Assembly: GCA_963575745.1 (NCBI GenBank)
Contig: CAUYUJ010017960.1
Span: 522,204 to 586,203 of the forward strand
DNA from: Prorocentrum cordatum
Lineage: Eukaryota; Sar; Dinophyceae; Prorocentrales; Prorocentraceae
Reading direction: 5' to 3'
Length of the DNA: 64,000 nt
The notes under the pieces are model-generated. The model ran no database searches, was not told where the DNA came from, and worked only from the letters and a program-made list of their open reading frames with translations. Shown here piece by piece: positions 34,101 to 45,807 of this stretch; position 1 is the stretch's first letter; each line of letters starts with the position of its first letter. A program made the translations under genes and the position numbers.

Positions 34101-35500
34101 CTCCGAGTGATGTCCCCATGCCTCAACTCGGGTGCTTCGCCGAGGCGGGCCCCGGTCGGCAATCGCCCGCGAGTGCCGCTCAGGCGAACCGAGCGGCGCC
34201 GTGTCCGCGCCAAAGACCGCAACATCCTGAGCAGCGGCAAGCCCCGAGGGCTCGTCGTCTCGCCTGAAAGGCAACCGTCGGCCAGGCACCAGCACGCCCG
34301 GGAAGGGGAAACGGCATCAGCGCGCCCCGGCAGCGCGAGGGGCCCGGTCTGGCGGCCACGGGCGCTCCAGCAAGCGCCGCCGCACGGCCGCGCGCAAAAC
34401 CGCCTCGCTGCCCCCCGCCCGCGGGGCGTCCTGGAGCAGCAGCCCGGCCGCGCGCGGGAGCAGCAGGGGCATCCACCCGCTGCGCGGGCGGCTCGCCAGG
34501 CGCAGCCACCGCGGGGCACAGCACCCGCAGGCCATGCAAGCCACCCAAGCAGGCCCTTGGGAGGCGACGTGCCCCTGCCAAGCTCGGCCGGCGAACAATG
34601 CCCTCGCTGCAGCGGCCGCCCCGGGACCCGGCGCTGCGCGCGGCTGCCCCGGCGCCGCCGCCAGCGCCACCGCGACCGCGACTGCGGCTGCATCGCCCTC
34701 GCGGGGCACGCGGCGGCGGCGGTGCCCTGCCGCCGTCCAGCGCCGCCGCGCTCGCGGGCCCCCCGGGCCACGCCCGTGTTTGGCCTTTCAGCCTCCATCT
34801 CCACCATGGCGAGCGCGCGTTGCACTGCCTGGAGGGCGACCAGCTGCTGCTCGCGCTCCTGGCGCAGCGCCAGCTGGGGCAGCCGGGCCTCGGCCGCCGC
34901 CCGCGCGAGGCGGTCCGCCGCGGCATTGCCATCGCGGGCCACCGGCGACGCGCCGCGCTCGGCGGCCTCGGCGGCGTCGAGGTGGCCCTTCACCCAACCT
35001 GCGGTCAGCGCGACGGTGCGGCAGTGAAGGGCGCTCACCTCCCAGATGTCCGCGTGCGCTAAATCTTCCGGGGGAACGCCACCGCGGATCGCCGCGACGC
35101 CGTTGCTGACGAAGCGGGAGTCGGTCACCACCACGACGAGCCGCCCCGCCAGGGAGAGCGCGTGAGTCGCGGCCGCGAGCTCCGCCCGCCGTGCTGTCTG
35201 CGCGCCGTCAACAGGCCCGCGGTGCTCCAGGCGGCCCGCCGCGCCCTGAGCCAGCGCCACTCCCCACGCCCCTGGCGAGGAGGGGGTCGGTTGGGTGCGC
35301 GCAAGCGCCGTCTGTCCAGGCGCGCGTCCGAGGCAGGCTGGCGTCGGGGGCCGTCTCCGCCGGCAACCGCGCGCGGGCTGTCGCGCGCGCGAGGCCCTCG
35401 GTGGCCAAAGCGGCGGCGCGGGCGGGCTCCCAGCAGGGGCAGACCCAAAATAATTATGTGTTCCAGGTCGTCTCGCGCCGCGTCGCAATGAGGAAACACG
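34101..35500 (-). pseudogene. RNase H region of a decayed LINE
   Basis: On the minus strand 'AWTDGACAHP' (about 35320-35290, one frame) supplies the first RNase H aspartate. 'ARRAELAAATHAL' (the Glu), 'VVVTDSRFVSNGV' (second Asp) and 'WVKGHLDA…DGNAAADRLA' (final His/Asp region) follow in another frame at about 35190-34890. A frameshift near 35270 therefore splits the domain. It lies downstream of the reverse transcriptase at 35642-36968, the usual RT-then-RNase H order of I/R1-type LINEs. The continuation to 34101 is Arg/Ala-rich and unassigned. Confidence 0.6.
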
Positions 35501-35641
35501 CCGCTGGGCGCCCCCATTTCGCCGCCACCGCGGCCGTGACGACGTTCCCGGAAACCGCGGCGCGGAGTGCGCCCGCTGCGTCGGCCGCCAACTTGTCGCT
35601 TTCGAGGAGCCGCCCGGTGGCCCACCTGTCGACGCCGGCGG

Positions 35642-36968
35642 TCATGAAAGCCAACGCGTCGCCCAGCCACCTTGCGTGCCTCGCGGGCTACCCAAGCGCG
35701 GAGGAGCACGTCCCGCGTGTCGGGCAGGGCGCGGCGGGCCGGGCGCCAGCCGCCGGGCGCAGTGGGGACCCCCGCCCAGCACTCGATGTCCTGCCCTAGC
35801 TGCAGCACCGCCAGGCTCCAGAGCGCCGCATCCATGGGGCCGAAGCCGCGGCTGTGCCCGGCCGCCATGACGCTGGCGGCGCGCCTCCCAAGCTCCGACG
35901 GGAAGCGACGCCTGCGGAGGTCTTTGCAAACCTGCCTTAACGGTGCGATAACGGCCCCCGCCGCTGGCTTGAGCCGCCAACTCAAGGCCAGGACGCCAAC
36001 ACACGACCTCCGAGGCCGCCCAGAACCCGCCACGCCAGACCGCGCGCCGCGCGGCAGCGCAAAGCCCAGACAACTCCCGCACCGGGGGGCGCCCGCACGC
36101 CGCGCCATACAGCCCCGCTGCCGCGCCGGCGGCGGCGCCCAGGAGGCAGCGTTGGCGGAAACCGACTGGCAACCGGCCGAGTCGGCCAAACCGCCCCTGC
36201 GCGACAACCAGCCGGCCCGCGGAGACAGCGCACCGGCGAGCCCTGCCAGCGGTGGCCATCAACCCGAGGTCCTTGAAGCCTGGGCAGGTGCGGATGCCGG
36301 GAGTCCGCTCTGCCAGCCATTGCCGCAACGCCTGGCGGCTTGACGGCACTTCCTCCGGTTGAGCTGCCACCCCATGGCCGTTCCGAAGGCGCCAGTCGCT
36401 TGCAGCGCTTGCTGGAGCGGGCGGCCGCCGCGCGGGCCCACAAGGTGAACTCGCCGACGTGCACCCCATGGCGGAGCAGGTCGCCCAGCCTGGCCACGCG
36501 GCGGGCCCACGGCCGGGTCAAGGCTCCCAGCACGAACGCGGCGAGCGGGCACCCCGGCAGCAGCCCGCGCGAGGGGGCCCAAGGCTCACCAATCGCGCTG
36601 TCGACGCGCACCCGACGACAAGCTCTGTAGGGACACAGCGCAGGGCGCGCGAGCCAGGGCGGGACGCCCGCCCTTTCCAACAGAATCGGAGGCGTGCCCA
36701 GGTCCACCTGGTCGTACGCCTGACTCCAATCAAGGGCACTACCAACGATCTCCTCGGAGAGGGCGTCGGCGGCCTCAAGCTCCGAGGCCAGCTCCCAAGC
36801 ATGCTCCTCTGCCGCACGCCGCCATTCGTCGCCGTCCCAGCCGCAGCGCCACTGCGCGAAGAGGCGGGCGCGCCCGGCCGCCCAGAGCCGGTACAGGCTG
36901 GGAAGGAGCCAAATCGGCCGGCGCTCCAGAGGGCCCTGGCCGCCGCCCGGCTTCGGCTTCGACAACAA
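35642..36968 (-). pseudogene. 5'-truncated LINE reverse transcriptase, catalytic DD lost
   Basis: Two overlapping minus-strand frames form the domain. 36968-35982 has 'LLPSLYRLWAAGRARLFAQW' (RT block 1), 'ALDWSQAYDQVDL' (motif A) and 'SRGLLPGCPLAAFVLG' (motif B). At the motif C position (about 36460-36446) it reads 'VHVGEFTLW' where a VDD-type motif is expected, so both catalytic aspartates are missing. The frame then shifts, and 36469-35642 carries 'GFKDLGLMATAGRARRC', a typical downstream thumb block. No endonuclease region is found above 36968, which suggests 5' truncation, common in LINE insertions. Confidence 0.65.
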
Positions 36969-38008
36969 CAGTCAACACTTTTTCTGGTAACGATAATGCG
37001 CGAGCGCCCCGCGATCACTTTCTCAGTGTTTTTTGACAGGGGAGATGGGGGTGCCCTTGCACGCGCGGCGCACCTCGCAGGCGTCGAGCACCGGACTGGC
37101 GTGTGCATTGGTTTCCGATGATGGTCGATGGCGGCCGCTGCCCATGCTGAGACCCGAGTGCTACAATGTGGTGACAAAGCGGGCGGGAGTGAGGCCGTCC
37201 TTGAGGGGGGGGGTTAGTTTGACCCCTTCCCGTACACCCTTCCCTGAGTCTGGAGGGTAGGTTTCGCAGGTCGCTGGAGCATCCAAGACTGCTCAAGATG
37301 GTTCCACGAGGCCTCGAGATGGCCCAAGATTGACCCCAGCTCAAGATAACCAAGATGGTTCAAGATATCCTCCAACATGCCTCCAAGAGGCCTCAAGGGC
37401 GACCCCAGGAAGGATCTAGGTGGCCACGGGGCCTCCCAAGGACCCACCCCAAGAGCCTCAAACTCCACCATAACGCTAAGAACATCAATGTGTGTTGCAT
37501 TGTCGCCTTTCCAGCTTCGTTTGGTTTTCGAGGCCCCAAAATGACTCCAAGGTGGCCAAGGGCCCGAAAAGGGACACACGGAGGCTCCAGGACGGCTCGC
37601 CCCAAAAGCGGCCGCCCGAGAGGGCCGCAAGACTTGACGTTTCCGCCTCCGACGGGGGGGCCGCGGCTTAAGGACCCTCCGTGTTAATCGATGGCCGCCA
37701 AGATGGCCCTGAGAGGGCCCCCCAAGGTCCCCAAGAGGGTCCCCAAGAGAGCCCCAAGAGGGCCACAAGAGAGCCCCCAATGCTACAGACTTACCCCAAG
37801 AGAGCCCCAAACTGACCCCAAGAGAGCTGCCGAAAGGCTCCTATATCGAAAGAACCACGAAGGCATGATGGCTGACTCATGGGCCTGCCCAGACTGATCC
37901 GGATATTCGCTTTGGCTGCTGACCCCCTCTTTGCTCAACTGCATGCTCCCACTTCCCAGACCCATGCATCTCGCCTTGACAATTTTTCAGGAAGATAAAA
38001 CATGACTA
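36969..38008. other. Unassigned, with 'caagatgg' and 'ccccaagagg' word repeats
   Basis: From about 37260 to 37860 the words 'caagatggtt', 'ccaagagg' and 'gagagcccc' recur at irregular short spacing, like a decayed minisatellite. No gene is recognised. Confidence 0.4.
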
Positions 38009-38165
38009 CCTACCAGACCACCCCAACCCAACCCGAAGACCCGAATTTCGGGTTGGAGGGGGTAAGTGTTCCACATGTGTTTTTTCGATGTTTCCCGACC
38101 CCCCCACTGGAAATCGAGGGTAAATCTGAGCCTTCGGGTTGGGTTGGGGTGGTTTGGTGGGTGGT
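38009..38165. mobile_element. Small inverted-repeat element
   Basis: Positions 38017-38038 and 38132-38153 are perfect 22-base inverted repeats, with weaker pairing extending outward over about 30 bases. The interior has its own palindrome 'cccgaatttcggg'. Size and structure fit a MITE or foldback element. No target duplication was recognised. Confidence 0.6.
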
Positions 38166-39750
38166 GAAAAAAGCACCGACAGTTGGCACAGAGCATCGCG
38201 GGAGCAGGGCAGCCACGTGTATACATATGTCCCGCCGTCGTGGTCACAACTGCCGTTGGCATTCGCCGGGTAGAAGCACATCGCACAAGATTTTGCGGGC
38301 GCCTCGCTGCTCGGCCTTGCACACGTGCTATGCGCAAATCGCTGTTCGGACCTACAAGCGCTCAAGCCTACATGCTGCTAAACGTGAACCATCAGCACGC
38401 ACAACCACTCGGATGGAACTTCATGGTAAGAGGAAGGAGCATGAGGCATGATCGAAGGAAGGAGGAGCAAGTGAGAGAAAGAGACACACGGGGCATGACG
38501 GATCACCTCAGAGGGATGAACTTAAAACAAGCGCCGTGTGAACACGTGCTTGCTTGAAACAACTCTTCAAATAGGCGCCACGGAGGACGGGCGCGCATAG
38601 CTCCACGCAGTGGAAGCTGCCAATACCAGCCTCCTTGCGGATACTCCTGTGGACTCGGTACTTGAAAATAGTTGACAGCCCAAACCGACAGTAAGGATGC
38701 ACGATGAGGATGCAAGCCCCTTGGACGCCCATGTCCAGCCCATGTCGAGGCTCTTCGAGCGGGACTGGCCGTCGAGTGGTTAAGGACGGACCGAGGAGTG
38801 AAGGATGAAAGTGCACCCTTTGGAAATCGCTCATCCTTACCCTCGGTTGCGACTGTGACATGCGTGCGTAGACGGGCCTCAGACTTGGCACACAAAAAAC
38901 TATGCGAGCAGGCCAGTCTCTAGTTGAAAACGACGGCTGCCCTCCCGCAAAGAGTCTCAGAGCCATGCAGTGCCCGAAGAAGGACCAGCAATGGGACGCC
39001 TTCTCTGCACTCGGGTCCCGGGCCTCGCCCTGGGACACGCCGTGCCCGGGAAAAGTAGGATGGGGAACCTCCACGTGGTCAATTCTGAAAACACCGAGGA
39101 CGCCAGGATCTACCGATCCGCCTCCTCCGTCTTTCCTTCCCTGCCCACTACGAATGTCTTGAAGCCTTGGGAAGTCCCCAATGGTCGCTCGAGGCCAGAG
39201 CCCAAATGGAGGTCCCGCAGCCTGAGGGACCTCCGAGGCCCTCTGGCACAGGTCTCCGGAGGCCCCTGGAAGTCCCGAGAAACAAGAACTGTAATCAGAG
39301 GAACCCTCTGATCTCGGTCGATTTTCGGTTTTCGATCCTGAGCCCTCCCCCGCGACTTCCGCCAACCTTGCGACGGCGAAGCCGCCTCCGCTCTTCGTTA
39401 CTGATCCTGGGACTCCGACGCCTGGCAGCTCCACTTGTTCAAAACATGGGCCCCCGGACTTCTCGACCCCTGCCTCACGGCCAGATTGTCAAAACGAGTC
39501 GTTCTTAGGTGACGCGCCCAACTCCCGCGATACGTTAGCACATGTATGGGACGTCCGAGAAATCGCCAGCCCCGGCGATCGTCGCCGCGGCCCAGCACGC
39601 AACATCCTCAGTGAAGTCCGAACGGACTTCACAAAAATCTGATGGGAATCCAGAAGCCCCCCGAAACAAAACGCACACACACACACACAAAACACCTGGG
39701 ATCTGAACGAAGGCCCGATACTGAATCCTGGAGGGCCTCCGTCGACATCT
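38166..39750. other. Unassigned stretch; one 308-codon minus-strand frame (39434-38508)
   Basis: A single minus-strand frame of 308 codons is open at 39434-38508, with balanced amino-acid use but no domain I recognise. A chance frame in GC-rich DNA is as likely as a gene. The rest of the stretch has nothing notable. Confidence 0.25.
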
Positions 39751-40684
39751 GTGAGCAATCCCAAGAGGAAGTGTCAGAGGACGCCGAAGGAGGGCAAGGA
39801 GGACGACCGAGGAAGAGCGCAAAGGAAAGACGCGGACACTCGGCAGTCCCGACGGCGCGGGCCGCCCCGAGACCTCTCGGCCGGCGGCGTGCAGAACCGG
39901 GCAATGGACTGCAACGGAAGGGGGGCGGCAACCGGCCACGGGGCGCGCCACGAGAACCTCGAGAGGACATCCAAGGAGGAGGAGGAGGAGGAGGAGGAGG
40001 AGGAGGAGGAGGGAGGAGGAGGAGGAGAAGGAGGAGGAGGAGGAGGACGAAGCCATTTGGCCTCTTGCGGGCCAGCCGATCCCGATCGATCCATCGGGGT
40101 CGGTCGGCGCCTGCCGCCCGATCGATCGCGGTGGCAGGGCGCATCGCGCATCGGCCAGCCCCCGAGGCCGGGCTCACGCGCGCCGCGCGCCATCTTCTGC
40201 GGCAGGGGGCCACCCGTGCCTCCCTGTCCCCTGCCGCAGGCCGCGGCGCTCGCGGCCGCGCTGCGGTCCAGCGGCGGGACGCCGCGACATCGCCGAGGAA
40301 GAGGTCCAGAGGGCGCTGCCCACAGCCGTGAGCGGCAGCAGAGAGCCCAGGACAGGCTCCTGCTCCGCCTGCGGGCAGCGGCCGAGCGCCTGGCCGCCCA
40401 CCACTCTGCCCAGCCAGCGTTGGCCCGAGACGGGAAGGGCAGAGGCAGTGGTGGCCGCAGCGGCAAGGGCCAGGCCCAGGAGGAAGCAGCACCGCCAGCA
40501 GCGCCCCCATGGCGCCAGGAGAGGTGGCATGGAGCTGGCTGGCAAGAGCAGCATTGGCATGCGGAGCCAGCAGGCGAGGACCCGCCCTGGCGCAGGGCGC
40601 CATCGAGGCCACGGCGCTCAGGCCAGGCCAGCCCTCGCCAATGGCAGCCGCAGCAGCAGCAGCAGCAGCAACCCAGCCAGCCCC

Positions 40685-40717
<33 letters not shown>

Positions 40718-43011
40718 CCAGGGCGGGCAAGGGTAGCCAGTCCAGCTCCAGCAAAGCGGACCAGCGAGCCCAAAAAGTCATCGACTCCGTGGCGGCCTGC
40801 ACGCTGGACGAGGCCACCTCCCACCCAAAGTGGCAGGCGCCCCCGGCCGACCGCGCAGGGATCCAGAAGTTCCTGAGCAGCGCTGACCAGAGGCTGAGGA
40901 AGCTCGGCGACCTGGTCATTGCCAAGCAGGCCGCGGGCGACAGCACGAAGGAGCAGTTGATGGAAATCGCGGTCATCAAATATCAGAAGCTGGTCACGAG
41001 GAGGCCGAATGACCAGCTACAGGTGCTCAGCAAAAGGCGCAAGGCCCTCAAACTCGAAGTCATCGCCCTCGAGGCCAAGATGAACGAGATGCGGGACGAC
41101 CTCAAGGCCAAGCAGCAGGAGTTGAGGCAGGTCGAGTCCAACATCGCCGACGCGCGGGCCGTGCTCGCCGACGGCGGCGCGGCGGACGACGAGGGCGACT
41201 GGGACGCGGACGGGTTTGGTTTGGCGCCGAGCTGGGATACCTTCCACAAGGCCGTGATCGATAGGCGCCTGAACAGCGAGGCACCTGGGGACGGACCCCC
41301 TGCTTGGCCAGCGGGAGTGGTGGGGCGCTCGCCACGCCCAAGAGCCAGCTCGGCAGGAAGCGTAACCAGAGGCTTCGCCGATCAAGTGGCTAAGGCGAAC
41401 GCGGAGCGAGCCCATCAACAGCAGCGCCATGCCGAAGCCGAGCACGAGTTCGCTGCTGAGCTGGCGGAAGTCAGGAGGGTCGCCCGCGAGCAGGCACTCC
41501 GCCACAACGCCGAGCAGGCGAAGCTCAGGCTGGCCCTGAAGGAGGAGTCCGAGCAGCTGCAGCGCACCACCGTAGCGGAGAGCGCAGCCCAGCAACTGCA
41601 GCAGCAGCAACACAAGGCTCTCCGCCACGAGATCAAGAAGCAACAAGCCGAGCAGCTCGAGTTCGCGACGCAGATGGAGGCCAGGTTAATCAGCCATGAC
41701 GCAGCGTTCAGTCAAGCCAAGGCTGAGGCCGAGGCGGCGACCCAACGTGCTAATCACCTGCGAGAGCAGCTTGAGTGCGCCCGCGCGGAGCACCGAGCGC
41801 AGCCGCAGCACCAGGACAGGGTCTACCAAGACCTACTGCGATCACGCGCCCAGGCGCAGGAGGCATTGCGACAGGCCCAGCACGAGGGAGCCCAAGCGGC
41901 AGCTGCAGCTAGCACTCCCAAGCAGCAGCTCATCAGGCAGGAGGTGGCCATGGAAGAAAAGCTACAGGAGGCCAAGAAGGACCACGCCCTTGAGCTCGAA
42001 GCTGCCGCTGAATCAGCCAGGGTCCAGGCAACTGCCCAGGCCCAAGTGGTTGCCAATGCCACGGGAAAAGGAGCCCTCCCGCCGGCAGAAGCGGCCAGGC
42101 TGCAAGGGATCATCCAGACAGCAGCACGGCAGCAGGATCGGCTCAAGCAGACCAAAAGCGAGCTCGAGGCAGCTGAGGCCCGCATCCACGAGCTCCAGCA
42201 GTACTCCAAGCTCGAAGCGGGCGCTGCGCAGCGTGCAGTACAGGTCGCCTACCACGAAGCAGCGGAGCTGAGGAGCGCCAACGAGGAGCGGCAGATCCCG
42301 CACGAGGTGCGGGCACTGCAGTTCGCCCTGCTAAGGACCAGAGCAGAGGAGGAGGAGATTGCGAAGGCCAGCCTGAAGGATAAGGAGGCAATGCGGGCGG
42401 AGCTCGACGGCAGTGCTGAGCAAATAAGGTCGAGTCTCACTCGCCAAGTCATGATAGAAGAAGCAAACGCACATGATTTGCAGCTGCACACAGAGAGCCT
42501 GCGACAGGAACTGAGCAGCTACGCGGTGCAGCTGAGCGAGCAAAGGTCCAACGCAGCGGTGCAGGAGCAGGCGCTGGAGGAGGAGCTCGCCCAAGCCCTC
42601 ACCTTCAGGATCGCCAGCATGGAGGAGGCCTCCGCCATGGAACACTTTGCCAGCCAGCAGAGGACTGGTAGGGAGGAGGCCATTCACCTCGCGCTGCAAG
42701 AAAGCCTCCAGCGCTCCAGCACGCCGCACACCGAGCTCGACGCCATCGCAAAGAAAGAGAAGCAGGGTGCGTCCGAGACTGAGGAGTTACAGCTGAGAAT
42801 GCAGAGCCTGGAACCCATTGCAGCCAGTAGGGAACGTGAACGCAAAGCCATGGTCAATCTGTACGCCGAGATGAGGCAATACGGGCAGGAGGGCTACGAC
42901 TTCACGACGAAGGCAGCTCATCACCTCGTTCAAGGGGGCCACCTCCCAACGTCCCAAGAGTCCATGGACGACTACCAGGAGGCCGCCGGCCGACCTGCAC
43001 GAGAAAGCTAG
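39751..43011 (+). CDS. ORF1-like coiled-coil protein with poly-Glu and poly-Gln tracts
   Basis: About 1,086 codons are open. The start is uncertain: the frame opens at a GTG, and the first ATG is at 39904. Early parts are basic and Gly/Arg-rich, with an Asp/Glu/Gly run encoded by GGA repeats (~39975-40050). Gln-rich tracts from CAG repeats lie at ~40645-40720. From ~41000 onward the protein is an almost continuous heptad-like Ala/Glu/Gln/Leu/Lys/Arg sequence of some 600 residues, predicting a long coiled coil. No retroviral-type zinc knuckle or RRM is seen. By position it would be the nucleic-acid chaperone or particle protein of the retroelement. Length is well above typical LINE ORF1 proteins. 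Confidence 0.7.
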
Positions 43012-44128
43012 AGGAGCAGCCGAGGCAGCTACCGCCCCAGCGGAGCCCCCCGTTGCGACCACTCTCCCAACTGGTGCAGCCGAGGAGCGCCCAGCCAATA
43101 GGGGCCGTGGGCAGGGCAGCTCCTCGCCTCGGAGGCCCGTATCAATCAGGTCAGCCAGATCTGCAGCCCGCCAGACCGATGAAGGCGATGTACCCCACAG
43201 AGAGCGCGACAGGTCCAGGAGCCCCGACAGGCCAGACCCGCGTGAGGAGGCAGAAAGGTACGAGCGCGAACAAGATGATTTGCGCAGACAAGACGCCGAG
43301 GAGAAAGCACAATGGGAAGCCGCACAGATGGCGGAGGAGCTGGAGTCCGTAGTGAGGGATCACGAGGCGGAGGAGATCCAAAGGCGCTACTACGAGGAGG
43401 CCCCCTTGACTCAGTTCGGCCCTGCGGGCCCACAGGACTCCCAAGTGGAGGGCGACTGCTCGGAGCACGCGCCGATGATCTACCCCGCCAGCTGGCCGCC
43501 CTGGAGCCAGGATCACCCCACACCCGAGGAGAGCGAGGAGATGAGGGGGGTCACGCAGCACGAGACAGACACAGACTTGGCATCCACCTCAAGGGCTAGC
43601 TCGGTACCAGCAGAGCAAGGCGACCCTCCTACTCCGACAGCATCTCAGGTGATCTTCATCCCAGCATCGCCAGCGCCACTCAGTGAGAGGTCACTCACGC
43701 CCACAGTTCCAATCGGGCATGATGAGCAGCGCGGCCAAGGAGGTGGAGAGGGAGCCGACAGCTTCGTACTGACCCCTCCCCCTGCATCCCAGCAGAGCGC
43801 AGAGGCGGCAGCAGCCAGCATCGAGAGGCAGTACGAGGGCATCGACATCCTAACGCGCCAGCACACCTCAGCCGCCGCCGCAGCTGCAGCCCTTGAGGAG
43901 GCTTTTGGACCCGCGCCCGCATTTCCAGGAGAAGACATCAGCCAGGCTCACAAGGGTCAGCGGGTAGACTCTGGAGAGTCAGGCATAGCACGTATTCGTG
44001 GCCGAGTGGCCCGCAGGAGGGACGAGACAAGGGGCACAGCAACCCCCTCCCCACCTGCAACTCCTGGAGCCGAGGAGCAGGCAGCAGCAGCGCCCGCCGA
44101 ACCCCCCCGAGGGGAGGAGGGGGCCTAG
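43012..44128 (+). CDS. Continuation of the ORF1-like region in the next frame
   Basis: The previous frame stops at 43011. The next frame is open across that stop, from about 42975, and reads on as charged coiled-coil text ('DDLRRQDAEEKAQWEAAQMAEELE') and then acidic Pro/Ser/Thr-rich sequence to a TAG at 44128. The change of frame falls in 'ggccgccggccgacc' near 42980. It may be an indel in this copy or a frameshift site. Nothing domain-like is recognised beyond the coiled coil. Confidence 0.55.
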
Positions 44129-45807
44129 CAGCGCCGCCAGGCATCAGGTCATGCATGACAGAATTCACGGCCAGGAGGCGGCCGATGAGTCCGACAGGGT
44201 AGAGCACGACGGATGTGGGCTTCCTTCACGCTCTCCGATCAGTTCGACAGCATCGATCTCCTGTGCAGCATTGGGGAGAGCAGCTGGGGCCCAAGGGCTA
44301 CAGCACGGCAGTGGGGTCCTCCACTACGATGCTCGACCTACCAACCACCAGAGGCCTGAAAGCACGGCGGGCCCTGGGGTAATTTGTGACAGCCGTCTAG
44401 TAATACATAGACCAGCAGAGACTGCGACAGTCTCACGCACCAGAGCAGATACTCCCAGGAGTCCAGGGTCCCGAGGGGCCACGACTCCAAGCAGAGGTGT
44501 TACCGCAACTGGCCTTGGCAGTGGGAGGGCCACTCCCAATCGCAGCAGCCAGCAACAACAGCGGCATCAGTCACCTGGGTCTCGAGGGGCCAACGTGACA
44601 CCACCACGGCCGACACGACGGCCGCCCGCCGCGTCTCGAGGGGCGCTAGGCGGCATCCAAGGAGGCACACTACCAGGGAGGAGTGATGCATCCGCCAGTC
44701 AGTCAGCACTTCAGGTCACAAGCCACCAAGATGGCTGCAAGGATGCGTTACCGGCTGCCCTTGCACACAGGACGCCCCCCTCCGCCATCCGAATCCACGA
44801 GATCGAGAATGCGGAAAGGACCTTTCTCGATGGACAAAACTCGAGTGGCAGCGAGGCCGAGGATGGCACGGAGCAGTGTTATGAGAAGTGGAAGCAAGCG
44901 CGCAAATGCAGCCTTCAGATCAGCCCAGCGGCGAGTACGCCGTGCACGGCGCGCTGCGGAGAGCCACAGTCGTCGGGACGACAGCAGCACTCACAATAAG
45001 TACCGAGCCCTGGTGGTGGATCAGGAGCACAGCGCCCACACCCGATCCAGCCGCGCCAGCGACCAGCAGACACCCAGTGGTCAAGAAGGCAGCCCAATCT
45101 GGCGGGCATGCACGGGCCCCCCTCACACTGCAAGGCCGCTGACGAGCGGATCTGCTCCCCACAGAGACGAGCAGATGCGGGAGCGTTCCCCCTTGCAGGT
45201 GCGAAGGCCTGGCAGCAAGCCTCCGTCGGGAGGGTGGCCGATGCCTTGCTCCCAGGCCAGGGGCTTCGTCCAAGGGCACCCGAGGCAGGACCCCAACGGC
45301 AGCTACACTGGTCGTAGCACAGAGTGGAGACCAACGACTCGGCCACCACCGAGCAGCAGCACAGACAGCATCCCACCCACGGCCACAGCACTGCCTGATG
45401 TAGAAGCCAATCCTGCCCCAACCAACACCCCTACGCCAGACCAGGGCACCAAGCCCCAACACCCACCAACTGAGCAACCTGAAGACCTACCCGAGCCCGA
45501 GCAGCACACAGTGCCTACTAGGGCCTGCCCAAGCTGGCGCGCTAGCGCGGGGTCGCCTCACACTGTAAGGCCGCCGACGGGCGGACCTGCCCCCCACCGG
45601 GTAGAGCAGCTGCGGGACCAATCCCCCTTACAGGTGCGTAGGCGTGAGGGCATGCCTCCGACGGGAGGGTGGTCGAAGCCGTGCCCTCGCGCCAGCGATG
45701 TCGTGTTGGGGTGTCCAACCAGGCCCAGCGACATCCAAGCTGATCCAGCACCACCAGGGACCTCAGTCCCGACTGACCAACACAGCTCACCACGACCAGG
45801 CAGGTGA
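44129..45807 (+). CDS. Ser/Pro/Thr-rich linker with a duplicated ~63-residue module
   Basis: A frame ending at 45807 (open from 44683) contains the same module twice, about 45080-45270 and 45513-45703. Both copies keep 'W(R)A', 'PHT.RP', 'SPLQVRR' and 'GGW..PC' while differing at many bases. Conservation at the protein level shows that this frame was translated. Between 44129 and 44683 another frame (43998-44999) is open, and the true join is unclear. The region links ORF1 to the enzymatic part. No known domain is recognised. Confidence 0.5.

Noticed and set aside
29815-35491. Plus-strand Arg/Pro/Ala-rich frames over 29.8-36.3 kb
   Set aside because: These are antisense shadows of the minus-strand retroelement remnants, which carry the recognisable RT and RNase H motifs.
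38508-39434. 308-codon minus-strand frame as a gene
   Set aside because: No domain, no supporting splice or repeat evidence, and GC-rich DNA yields such frames by chance.
40046-40070. Resemblance to the dinoflagellate spliced leader ('gaagccatttggcctc')
   Set aside because: Several mismatches and a missing T. It lies inside a plus-strand coding frame and is probably chance.
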